This document shows positions 1-7,496 of a stretch of DNA of 15,616 nt, piece after piece. The first letter of the stretch is position 1. Each line of letters begins with the position of its first letter. Origin of the DNA: an uncultured Acidimicrobiaceae bacterium (GTDB lineage: Bacteria > Actinomycetota > Acidimicrobiia > Acidimicrobiales > Ilumatobacteraceae); contig CAIVDG010000289.1 of NCBI GenBank assembly GCA_903904615.1, positions 1-15,616 on the forward strand, read 5' to 3'. A model generated the notes under the pieces. It searched no databases and was not told where the DNA came from. It saw nothing but the letters and a program-made list of their open reading frames with translations. The position numbers and the translations under genes were made by a program.

Positions 1-126
1 AGCCAACCCACGATCCGCCAACGTCTTTGAAATAGCAGCCGTCAACGTGGTCTTGCCATGGTCAATGTGACCCATCGTTCCAATATTCACGTGAGGCTTA
101 TTGCGCTCAAACTTTGCCTTGCTCAT
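1..126 (-). CDS. tuf: Elongation factor Tu, N-terminal part (cut by window edge)
   Basis: EF-Tu is the GTPase that carries aminoacyl-tRNA to the ribosomal A site. Only the first 42 codons are inside the window, starting at the ATG at 126. The peptide begins MSKAKFERNKPHVNIGTMGH and continues with the P-loop, in which GHIDHGKTT is visible at about residues 19 to 27, so the G1 motif is intact. A Shine-Dalgarno-like AGGAAA lies about 6 bases before the start. The gene follows fusA after 66 bp, the usual end of the str operon. The Met and Ile in GTMGHIDHGK (many bacteria have GTIGHVDHGK) are mild lineage-specific variants. A second tuf end lies at the other edge of the window, so this genome probably has two copies; identity between them cannot be tested because the visible parts do not overlap. 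Confidence 0.97.
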   Translation of the reverse strand, partial: MSKAKFERNKPHVNIGTMGHIDHGKTTLTAAISKTLADRGLA

Positions 127-192
127 GCTTGTTTCCTGTTTCCGTTAGGGAGTTAGTGGGTTGTCAATGTTCTGTGTGAATTGCGAGTGCGG

Positions 193-2292
193 TTATTCGC
201 CGCGTACGCGCTTCACGATTTCCTGCGAGATGACCTCTGGTACCTGCTGGTACGAGTGGAATTGCATCGTGTAGGTGGCACGCCCCTGGGTGCGTGATCG
301 GAGATCGGTACTGTATCCGAACATTTCCGAAAGCGGAACCTGGGCGCGAACGACCTGGGTGTTTCCGCGAGCTTCCATGCCCTCAATACGGCCACGACGG
401 CTGCTGAGGTCACCCATGACGTCACCCATGTATTCATCGGGCGTCACGACTTCTACGCCCATGATGGGCTCGAGGAGAACGGGGCCGGCCTTGCGAGCGG
501 CCTCACGGAATGCCATCTGGCCTGCGATCTTGAACGCCATTTCAGAGGAGTCAACGTCGTGGTACTGACCATCGACGAGGCTGACCTTGACGTCCACCGT
601 TGGGTAGCCAGCGAGAACACCGTTGTCGAGTGCTGACTGAATACCTTGGTTGGTGGGCTGGATGTATTCACGAGGAACGCGTCCACCAGTGATCTTGTCT
701 TCGAAGATGTAACCGCCGCCAGGGCCTGTTGGCTCGACGGAGATCTTGACAACTGCGAACTGACCAGAACCACCGGACTGCTTGATGTGGCGGTATTCCA
801 CGGACTCAACAGACTTGGTAATTGTTTCGCGGTATGCAACCTGTGGCTTACCAACAGTTGCTTCAACGTTGAATTCGCGCTGCATACGGTCAACAAGAAT
901 TTCAAGGTGAAGCTCACCCATTCCTGAAATAACTGTTTGCGCAGTTTCTTCATCGGTGCGAACACGGAACGTTGGGTCTTCGTCTGACAAAGACTTCAGA
1001 GCCTTGCCCAACTTGTCTTGGTCGTCTTTTGTCTTTGGCTCGATAGCAACGTGAATAACTGGCTCTGGGAATTCCATGCGCTCGAGAATGACGAGGTTGT
1101 TGCGATCACACAGCGTGTCACCTGTTGTGGTTTCTTTGAAACCAAGACCTGCAACGATGTCGCCGGCCATTGCAACGTCCAAGTCTTCACGCTGGTTCGC
1201 GTGCATGAGAAGGATTCGACCAAGACGCTCTTTGCGCTCTTTGGTGCTGTTGTAAATTTCGTCGCCCTTGTTTACGGTTCCGGAATACACACGGAAGTAG
1301 GTGAGCTTGCCGAATGGGTCGGAAACAATCTTGAATGCAAGTGCTGCGAACGGGCCATCTTCGTCTGCTGAACGCTCAACGACTTCGTCGCCCTTTGCAT
1401 TTGTTCCCTGCGCTGCAGGAATGTCGAGTGGGCTAGGAAGGAAGTCGACCACTGCGTCGAGCATTGGCTGAACACCCTTGTTCTTAAATGCTGAACCACA
1501 CAAGATGGGAACGAAGTCGAATGCAAGTGTTCCCTTACGGATTGCGCGCTTGATGTCTGCTTCAGTGACTTCTTCGCCGCCGAGGTACTTCTCCATGAAG
1601 TCGTCGTCACTTGTTGCAATTGTTTCCAACAAAGCGGTGCGGTATTCATTTGCTTCGTCTACTTGATCGGCAGGAATGTCAACTTCATCCCACTTCGCAC
1701 CGAGTTCCTCGTCGTGCCAAATGAGGGCCTTCATCTTCACGATGTCGATCAGACCAGCGAAAGGCTTGTTGCTCTCTGGTCCACCAGCGCCAACAGGAAT
1801 TTGAATGATTGCAGGAACTGCCTGGAGGCGTTCTTTCACCATGTCCACTGTGCGGTAGAAGTTTGCACCAATGCGGTCCATCTTGTTGATGAAACACATA
1901 CGGGGCACCTTGTACTTGTTGGCCTGACGCCACACAGTTTCGGTTTGTGGTTCTACGCCAGCAACGGAGTCGAACACAGTGACAGCACCGTCGAGTACGC
2001 GCAGTGAGCGCTCTACTTCAATGGTGAAGTCCACGTGGCCTGGGGTGTCGATGATGTTGATTCGGTGGTTGTTCCAAATACAGGTGGTGGCAGCAGAAGT
2101 AATGGTGATGCCGCGCTCTTGTTCCTGCGCCATGTGGTCCATGGTTGCTGCACCTTCGTGCACTTCACCAATCTTGTAGCTCTTGCCGGTGTAGTACAGG
2201 ATGCGCTCGGTGGTTGTTGTTTTACCGGCGTCGATGTGCGCCATGATTCCGATGTTGCGAGTGCGATCGAGTGGGAATTCACGCTTGGCCAT
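193..2292 (-). CDS. fusA: Elongation factor G
   Basis: EF-G is the ribosomal translocase; it hydrolyses GTP at the sarcin-ricin loop and also helps in ribosome recycling. The 699-residue product is of normal full length. The GTPase motifs are intact: AHIDAGKTT (about 18 to 26), RGITI (60 to 64), DTPGH (82 to 86), NKMD (136 to 139) and GSAFKNKGV (266 to 274). Domains II to V follow, with SGGSGQFA in the domain IV region and a normal C-terminus. The ATG at 2292 is preceded by AAGGTG about 8 bases upstream, and MAKREFPLDRTRNIGI is the expected EF-G beginning, so the start is secure. It lies between rpsG (118 bp upstream, with a strong hairpin in the gap) and tuf (66 bp downstream). No mitochondrial-like or FusB-type features are seen; this is the housekeeping copy. 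Confidence 0.98.
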   Translation of the reverse strand: MAKREFPLDRTRNIGIMAHIDAGKTTTTERILYYTGKSYKIGEVHEGAATMDHMAQEQERGITITSAATTCIWNNHRINIIDTPGHVDFTIEVERSLRVLDGAVTVFDSVAGVEPQTETVWRQANKYKVPRMCFINKMDRIGANFYRTVDMVKERLQAVPAIIQIPVGAGGPESNKPFAGLIDIVKMKALIWHDEELGAKWDEVDIPADQVDEANEYRTALLETIATSDDDFMEKYLGGEEVTEADIKRAIRKGTLAFDFVPILCGSAFKNKGVQPMLDAVVDFLPSPLDIPAAQGTNAKGDEVVERSADEDGPFAALAFKIVSDPFGKLTYFRVYSGTVNKGDEIYNSTKERKERLGRILLMHANQREDLDVAMAGDIVAGLGFKETTTGDTLCDRNNLVILERMEFPEPVIHVAIEPKTKDDQDKLGKALKSLSDEDPTFRVRTDEETAQTVISGMGELHLEILVDRMQREFNVEATVGKPQVAYRETITKSVESVEYRHIKQSGGSGQFAVVKISVEPTGPGGGYIFEDKITGGRVPREYIQPTNQGIQSALDNGVLAGYPTVDVKVSLVDGQYHDVDSSEMAFKIAGQMAFREAARKAGPVLLEPIMGVEVVTPDEYMGDVMGDLSSRRGRIEGMEARGNTQVVRAQVPLSEMFGYSTDLRSRTQGRATYTMQFHSYQQVPEVISQEIVKRVRGE

Positions 2293-2348
2293 TGGGGTTC
2301 ACCTTGTTCTTGGAGGTAGTGGTCTTGTTGAGTAGGTCTTACATACGG

Positions 2349-2380
2349 GAGCGCACCTCAGATGTACTGGCGGTGCGCTC
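2349..2380 (-). promoter_or_regulatory. Hairpin in the rpsG-fusA gap, preceded by a T7 run
   Basis: A perfect 9 bp inverted repeat (GAGCGCACC at 2349-2357 and GGTGCGCTC at 2372-2380) encloses a 14-base loop. On the transcribed (minus) strand a run of seven T lies just before it (2384-2390), not after it, so in the coding direction it is not a standard intrinsic terminator. It could be an RNA processing or stability element separating rpsG from fusA, or a protein-binding site. The structure is directly visible; the role is inferred. Confidence 0.5.
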
Positions 2381-2410
2381 TCGAAAAAAATCAGTTGTAC
2401 GGCGTGTGCC

Positions 2411-2881
2411 CTACCAGCGGTAGTGCGCGAAGGCCTTGTTGGACTCGGCCATCTTCTGCATGTCGTCACGCTTCTTCATTGACGCGCCAAGTCCGTTGGC
2501 AGCATCCATGAGTTCGTTGGCAAGACATTCAGCCATGGTCTTTTCGCGACGGTCGCGTGAGTAATCGACAATCCAGCGGATTGCCAATGTGGATGCGCGG
2601 CGTGGCTTCACTTCAACGGGCACCTGATAGGTAGCACCGCCAACGCGACGTGAACGTACTTCCAATGGTGGCTTTACGTTTTCTACTGCGCGCTTCACAG
2701 TTGACAAAGGCTCGGTGCCTGTCTTCTTTTCAATGAGTGCCATTGCGTCGTAGACAATCTTTTCAGCAATGCTCTTTTTGCCGTGCAGCATGACCTTGTT
2801 GGTGAGCTGTGTAACGAGCAATGAACGATAAATGGGATCGGCGCTGAGTTCGCGACGTTGTGCGGGGCCCTTACGTGGCAT
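2411..2881 (-). CDS. rpsG: 30S ribosomal protein S7
   Basis: S7 nucleates assembly of the 30S head on 16S rRNA and contacts E-site tRNA. The 156-residue product has the normal length and recognisable family sequence throughout: MPRKGPAQRRELSADPIY at the start, GGATYQVPVEVKPRR near residues 80 to 95, and RRKT-like RREKTMAECLANEL around 110 to 125. The ATG at 2881 has GAAGGA about 8 bases upstream. It follows rpsL after only 12 bases, so the pair is probably translationally coupled. There is therefore no room for the long rpsL-rpsG intercistronic S7 operator known from E. coli. A small hairpin (CTACC-GCT-GGTAG) overlaps its stop codon. Confidence 0.98.
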   Translation of the reverse strand: MPRKGPAQRRELSADPIYRSLLVTQLTNKVMLHGKKSIAEKIVYDAMALIEKKTGTEPLSTVKRAVENVKPPLEVRSRRVGGATYQVPVEVKPRRASTLAIRWIVDYSRDRREKTMAECLANELMDAANGLGASMKKRDDMQKMAESNKAFAHYRW

Positions 2882-2893
2882 GGCGTGTCCTTC

Positions 2894-3265
2894 TTACTTC
2901 TCGCGCTTTGCGCCGTAACGGCTGCGCGCCTGCTTGCGGTTCTTCACACCAGCGGCGTCGAGTGCGCCACGGATGATTTTGTAACGAACACCTGGAAGGT
3001 CGCGAACACGACCACCACGAACGAGAACAATGCTGTGCTCTTGCAAGTTGTGTCCTTCACCTGGGATGTATGCGGTGACTTCAACACCAGAGGTGAGACG
3101 AACACGTGCCACCTTACGAAGTGCCGAGTTTGGCTTCTTCGGTGTTGTGGTGAACACGCGTGTGCATACGCCACGACGTTGCGGCGATCCCTTGAGCGCC
3201 GGTGTCTTGGTCTTTGTTGTCTTGCTGCTGCGACCCTGACGGATCAACTGCTGAATTGTGGGCAC
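2894..3265 (-). CDS. rpsL: 30S ribosomal protein S12 (GTG start)
   Basis: S12 sits at the decoding centre and controls translational accuracy. I place the start at the GTG at 3265, giving 123 residues beginning (M)PTIQQLIRQGR, as in other S12 proteins, with AGAGG about 7 bases upstream. A longer in-frame ATG at 3316 would add 17 residues that no S12 has and would run through the leader. Key segments are present: TTTPKKPNSALRK (Lys43 intact), GGEGHNLQEH-like PGEGHNLQEH, and GGRVRDLPGVRY. In that last segment residue 88 is Arg (codon CGC) where Lys is usual; Asp89, the RimO methylthiolation site, is kept. The protein ends NRKQARSRYGAKREK. First gene of the str block, 130 bp after rpoC. Confidence 0.97.
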   Translation of the reverse strand: MPTIQQLIRQGRSSKTTKTKTPALKGSPQRRGVCTRVFTTTPKKPNSALRKVARVRLTSGVEVTAYIPGEGHNLQEHSIVLVRGGRVRDLPGVRYKIIRGALDAAGVKNRKQARSRYGAKREK

Positions 3266-3304
3266 GCAATTACCTCTTGCTAAAAAAATCTGACTGACGA
3301 CCAT

Positions 3305-3328
3305 CGGCAGGAACAACGTTCCGCGCCG
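3305..3328 (-). promoter_or_regulatory. Leader hairpin upstream of rpsL, followed by a T7 run
   Basis: On the minus strand CGGC-GC-GGAAC-GTT-GTTCC-T-GCCG forms a stem-loop with a small internal loop. About 14 bases further downstream comes a run of seven T (3282-3288), then the rpsL ribosome binding site. The T run is too far from the stem for a typical terminator. A role in str-operon control or leader stability is possible but unproven. Confidence 0.35.
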
Positions 3329-3353
3329 ATTTGCTGGCTATCAAGACCATGTA

Positions 3354-3383
3354 AGGCTAGGGGCGAGTATTCCCCAGTGGCAA
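3354..3383 (-). promoter_or_regulatory. Possible promoter for rpsL-rpsG-fusA-tuf
   Basis: Minus-strand TTGCCA (3378-3383, five of six matches to the -35 consensus) is followed after 18 bases by TAGCCT (3354-3359), which fits the loose TAnnnT -10 form common in actinobacteria. It would start transcripts about 80 bases before the rpsL GTG. The -35 overlaps the hairpin right after rpoC. Weak match, so only a candidate. Confidence 0.3.
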
Positions 3384-3394
3384 CCCGCCACTGG
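3374..3394 (-). other. Hairpin directly after the rpoC stop codon
   Basis: A perfect 8 bp stem (CCAGTGGC and GCCACTGG, 5-base loop) begins one base after the rpoC stop. The transcribed strand has no T run behind it, so it is not a standard intrinsic terminator. It may protect the rpoBC message 3' end or mark a processing site. Confidence 0.45.
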
Positions 3395-3395
3395 T

Positions 3396-6300
3396 TCACA
3401 CTGCCGATGATTCTGGGGGTTCTTCCTCGGTCAACACCTGGTCGGCGGGGGTTTCCCCTGCTGGCTCTTGTTCCAGTTCGGCCACGGCGTCGGCAGCGTC
3501 TGCTACCTGGTCGGCGACCTCTTCTACTGGCTCTTCGGGAGCGGTATTGATTGATTCGAGAATTTCGTCTTCGCCGGCGAGGTCATCGAAAATGGCCTCG
3601 TCGTTCGCAACGTAGGTTCCCTGAAGTCCTGCAAGGTAGGCAGCCGGATCGGCTTCGTCGCTTGAGAAGTACTCCATGGGGACATAGTCGGGGGCGTCAA
3701 CATCGAAGTAGCGGTACTTCTCCATGCCAGTTCCAGCAGGGATGAGCTTGCCAATGATGATGTTTTCCTTCAGGCCAACAAGGCTGTCGGCGCGACCGTC
3801 GATTGCTGCTTCGGTGAGAACACGAGTGGTCTCTTGGAACGATGCGGCGGACAACCATGAATCGGTTGCAAGCGAAGCCTTGGTGATACCCATGATTTCT
3901 GGGCGTCCTTCGGCGGGGCGCTTGCCCTGTTCCACCATGGCACGGTTTGTGTCACGGAAAGTCTTTGCATCGACGCGCTCGCCGGGAAGGAAACCAGCAT
4001 CGCCTGTTTCCTGAACACCAACACGACGTGTCATCTGTCGAACGATGAGTTCGATGTGCTTGTCGTGGATGGATACACCCTGGTCGCGGTACACCTTCTG
4101 CACTTCTTCAATGAGGTACTGCTGTGTTTGACGAATACCGAGGATCTCCATGATTTCTTTTGGATCCCATGGGCCAGATGTGACTGGCTGACCTGCATCG
4201 ATGTTCTGTCCGTCAACCACTGTTGCGCGGCTACCGGAAGGAAGCATGATGAGGTGCTCTTCACCCTTGTCGTCGATGACGGTGATGGGGATTCCCTTGC
4301 CTTCATCTTCACCAATGCGAACAACACCTGTTGCCTTTGCAAGACGTGCTGAACCCTTTGGTGTACGAGCTTCGAACAGTTCAACTACGCGTGGCAAACC
4401 ACCGGCGATGTCTTTTCCTGCAACACCACCAGTGTGGAACGTACGCATGGTGAGCTGAGTACCAGGTTCACCAATTGACTGCGCGGCAATAACGCCTACT
4501 GCTTCGCCGAGTTCGATGGACTTACCGGTTGCAAGTGAACGGCCGTAGCACAGTGCACACACACCAAGAACTGCGTCGCACGAAACAACGGAACGCACTT
4601 GTACGCGCTCCACCTTTGGATCGTCGCGCAATGCTTCCATTTCAATGTCACCAACAAGAGTGTTCTTTGCAAGAACGGTTCCGTTAGAGAGTTCTACGTC
4701 GTTCAACAACGCACGTCCGAACAACTTGGTTTCAAGGTTTCCACGCACACCACCGGCGTCGCGCTTCACATTCTCAATCCACAAGCCAAGACGTGTTCCG
4801 CAATCTTCTTCGCGAACAATAAGTTCCTGTGCAACGTCGACAAGACGACGTGTGAGGTAACCAGAGTCTGCGGTACGAAGAGCGGTGTCGACGAGGCCCT
4901 TACGAGCACCAGGAGTAGCAATGAAGTACTCGAGGGTTTCAAGACCTTCACGGAAGTTGCTCTTGATAGGACGAGGAATCATGTCACCACGAGGGTTGGA
5001 CACCAGTCCGCGCATACCTGCGATCTGACGCATCTGCGTCATGTTTCCGCGAGCACCAGATCCCACCATCATGTCGATGGGGTTAAAGCGATCTGCCTTG
5101 AACTCTTCCACCATTGCGGCCTGAACTTCTGCAGTTGCATCGGTCCAGATGGTGACTTCTTGCTGACGACGTTCACCGTCGGTGATGATTCCGCGACGGA
5201 ACTGTGTTTCCACCTTGTCCGCTTGCTTCTCATAGTTGTCGAGAATTTCGCGCTTCTTCTTTGGCGTCTTGACGTCTTCAATAGAAACGGTAAGACCCGA
5301 CTGTGATGCGTAGCGGTAGCAGACGGCCTTCAGGCTGTCGAGCGTGCTTGCAATAACTGACTTGTCGTAGTGGTCGGACAAGCGCTCAACAATGACGCCC
5401 ATTTCGGACTTCTTGACGGGCGCTGTGATGTGACCAAACTTCTCGGCGTAGTCGAGTGGCAATGTTTCTTCGAACAAGAGGCGGCCAGGTGTTGTTTCAA
5501 ATGCAACACGCTTGCCTTCAAGGTCGCGATCGAACATGCGAATGACTGTGTGCAACTTGATTGCACCTTCATCCAATGCACGGAACACTTCCCAACGCTG
5601 GGCGAATGTACGGCCATGACCTGGTGCGCCATCAACTGACTCGGTCAACCAGAACGCACCAATGATGAGGTCTTGTGAAGGAGTAACGATGGGGCGACCC
5701 GATGCTGGCGACAAGATGTTGTTTGCCGACAACATAAGAACACGAGCTTCTGCTTGTGCTTCTGTTGACAACGGCAAGTGAATTGCCATCTGGTCACCGT
5801 CGAAGTCAGCGTTGAAAGCTGTACAGACGAGTGGGTGAATTTGAAGAGCCTTACCTTCTACAAGGACGGGCTCGAACGCCTGAATACCCAAACGGTGAAG
5901 CGTTGGAGCACGGTTCAACATGACGGGGTGTTCTTTAATGACGTCTTCAAGAACGTCCCACACTTGTGGGCGACGACGCTCCACCATGCGCTTTGCGCTC
6001 TTGATGTTCTGAGCAAGCTCGAGATCGACAAGACGCTTCATAACGAATGGCTTGAACAGTTCGAGTGCCATCAACTTCGGAAGACCACACTGATGCAAAC
6101 GAAGTGTTGGACCTGCCACGATGACCGAACGACCGGAGTAGTCGACGCGCTTACCAAGAAGGTTCTGACGGAAACGTCCCTGCTTGCCCTTCAACATGTC
6201 GGAGAGTGACTTCAGCGGACGGTTACCTGGGCCAGTTACTGGGCGACCACGGCGACCATTGTCGAACAATGCGTCGACTGCTTCTTGCAGCATGCGCTTT

Positions 6301-7466
6301 TCGTTGTTGACAATAATTTCTGGTGCACCGAGATCGAGCAGACGACGCAAACGATTGTTGCGGTTGATAACGCGGCGGTACAAGTCGTTGAGGTCGGATG
6401 TTGCGAAACGTCCACCTTCCAACTGCACCATGGGGCGCAGGTCGGGAGGGATAACAGGAACAACGTCGAGGATCATTGCCTTCGGGCTGTTCATACGACG
6501 GCCAGCTTCGTCGCGCTGGTTGAACGATGCGACAATCTTCAGGCGCTTAATTGCCTTCTGCTTACGCTGTGCTGAAAGTGGCTTGCCCTTCAGTCCGTTT
6601 TCAATTGCATCGCGAAGCTTGATTTCTTCTGCATCAAAATCGATGGAGTCGATCAGCATCTTGATAGCATCGGCACCGGTACCACCAGTGAAGTAGTCCT
6701 GGTAGCGGTCGAAAATTTCGCGCCACAGGCCTTCGTCTTCAATGATCTTTCGTGGGTGAAGATCGCGGAATTCATCCCATGCACGCTTGAGGGTTTCAAG
6801 TTCAGTGTCGAAGCGCTCACGCAGAGATGCTTCTTCCTTGTCCATGACTTTCTGGCGAGCCTTGATTTCTGCTTCCTTGGCGCCATCTTTTTCCATGGCC
6901 TTGAGTTCGGTCTCTTGCTCTTTGAGCTTTGCCTTCAGAGACTTCTCGCGGTCCTTAGCAATTGCATCGCACTCTTCAATGAAGTCGGCTTCAAGTTGTG
7001 CCATGTCTTCGTGACGCTTGTCAGCGTCGACAGTAGAGACAAGGTACGCAGCGAAGTAGATGACCTTCTCTAATTGCTTTGCCTTCAGTTCTTCTTTTGG
7101 CTCGAGTCCACCCAAGAGGTAGGCCAACCATGAACGTGTTCCGCGGAGATACCAAATGTGAACGACAGGTGCTGCCAATTCAATGTGGCCCATGCGCTCA
7201 CGACGCACTTTGGAACGAGTGACTTCAACACCACAACGTTCACAGATGATGCCCTTGAAGCGCACACGCTTGTACTTACCGCAGTAGCACTCCCAGTCGC
7301 GAGTAGGTCCAAAGATCTTTTCGCAGAAGAGTCCGTCCTTCTCGGGACGAAGTGTGCGGTAGTTGATGGTCTCGGGCTTCTTAACCTCGCCCTTTGACCA
7401 CAGGCGGATTTGATCCGCGGTGGCAAGGCCGATGCGGAGTTGGTCGAACATATTCACGTCGAGCAT
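3396..7466 (-). CDS. rpoC: DNA-directed RNA polymerase subunit beta'
   Basis: Largest RNA polymerase subunit, holding the catalytic magnesium. The 1356-residue protein starts MLDVNMFDQLRIGLATADQI at the ATG at 7466, with AAGGAA about 11 bases upstream and 30 bp after rpoB. Visible elements: zinc site 1 (Cys60, 62, 75, 78), the catalytic NADFDGDQM at 552-560 with Asp554, 556 and 558, the bridge helix and trigger region (about 838 to 1010), and zinc site 2 (Cys889, 963, 970, 973). Residues about 145 to 235 are a charged Lys/Glu-rich helical insertion, matching the coiled-coil insert known in actinobacterial beta'. The conserved fold ends near residue 1255 (LIPAGTGMEKYR); the remaining roughly 100 residues include a strongly acidic Glu/Asp/Ala/Pro tail. 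Second gene of the rpoBC pair. Confidence 0.98.
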   Translation of the reverse strand: MLDVNMFDQLRIGLATADQIRLWSKGEVKKPETINYRTLRPEKDGLFCEKIFGPTRDWECYCGKYKRVRFKGIICERCGVEVTRSKVRRERMGHIELAAPVVHIWYLRGTRSWLAYLLGGLEPKEELKAKQLEKVIYFAAYLVSTVDADKRHEDMAQLEADFIEECDAIAKDREKSLKAKLKEQETELKAMEKDGAKEAEIKARQKVMDKEEASLRERFDTELETLKRAWDEFRDLHPRKIIEDEGLWREIFDRYQDYFTGGTGADAIKMLIDSIDFDAEEIKLRDAIENGLKGKPLSAQRKQKAIKRLKIVASFNQRDEAGRRMNSPKAMILDVVPVIPPDLRPMVQLEGGRFATSDLNDLYRRVINRNNRLRRLLDLGAPEIIVNNEKRMLQEAVDALFDNGRRGRPVTGPGNRPLKSLSDMLKGKQGRFRQNLLGKRVDYSGRSVIVAGPTLRLHQCGLPKLMALELFKPFVMKRLVDLELAQNIKSAKRMVERRRPQVWDVLEDVIKEHPVMLNRAPTLHRLGIQAFEPVLVEGKALQIHPLVCTAFNADFDGDQMAIHLPLSTEAQAEARVLMLSANNILSPASGRPIVTPSQDLIIGAFWLTESVDGAPGHGRTFAQRWEVFRALDEGAIKLHTVIRMFDRDLEGKRVAFETTPGRLLFEETLPLDYAEKFGHITAPVKKSEMGVIVERLSDHYDKSVIASTLDSLKAVCYRYASQSGLTVSIEDVKTPKKKREILDNYEKQADKVETQFRRGIITDGERRQQEVTIWTDATAEVQAAMVEEFKADRFNPIDMMVGSGARGNMTQMRQIAGMRGLVSNPRGDMIPRPIKSNFREGLETLEYFIATPGARKGLVDTALRTADSGYLTRRLVDVAQELIVREEDCGTRLGLWIENVKRDAGGVRGNLETKLFGRALLNDVELSNGTVLAKNTLVGDIEMEALRDDPKVERVQVRSVVSCDAVLGVCALCYGRSLATGKSIELGEAVGVIAAQSIGEPGTQLTMRTFHTGGVAGKDIAGGLPRVVELFEARTPKGSARLAKATGVVRIGEDEGKGIPITVIDDKGEEHLIMLPSGSRATVVDGQNIDAGQPVTSGPWDPKEIMEILGIRQTQQYLIEEVQKVYRDQGVSIHDKHIELIVRQMTRRVGVQETGDAGFLPGERVDAKTFRDTNRAMVEQGKRPAEGRPEIMGITKASLATDSWLSAASFQETTRVLTEAAIDGRADSLVGLKENIIIGKLIPAGTGMEKYRYFDVDAPDYVPMEYFSSDEADPAAYLAGLQGTYVANDEAIFDDLAGEDEILESINTAPEEPVEEVADQVADAADAVAELEQEPAGETPADQVLTEEEPPESSAV

Positions 7467-7496
7467 TGGAGTGTCGTTTCCTTAGAGTCGGGCGGG

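Noticed and set aside
140..175. TTGACA in the fusA-tuf gap as a tuf promoter
   Set aside because: The minus-strand TTGACA is a perfect -35, but no acceptable -10 lies 16 to 18 bases downstream and the start would fall in the ribosome binding site.
2349..2390. Intrinsic terminator in the rpsG-fusA gap
   Set aside because: The T run is on the wrong side of the hairpin for minus-strand transcription, and there is no plus-strand gene for it to end.
3266..3316. Longer rpsL start at the ATG at 3316
   Set aside because: It adds 17 residues absent from S12 proteins and runs through the leader; the GTG at 3265 has a good ribosome site and gives the standard N-terminus.
4599..5306. 235-codon plus-strand open frame inside rpoC (and a 265-codon one across the rpoB-rpoC junction)
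   Set aside because: Both are antisense shadows of highly conserved polymerase genes, with Cys- and His-rich composition typical of reversed coding sequence.
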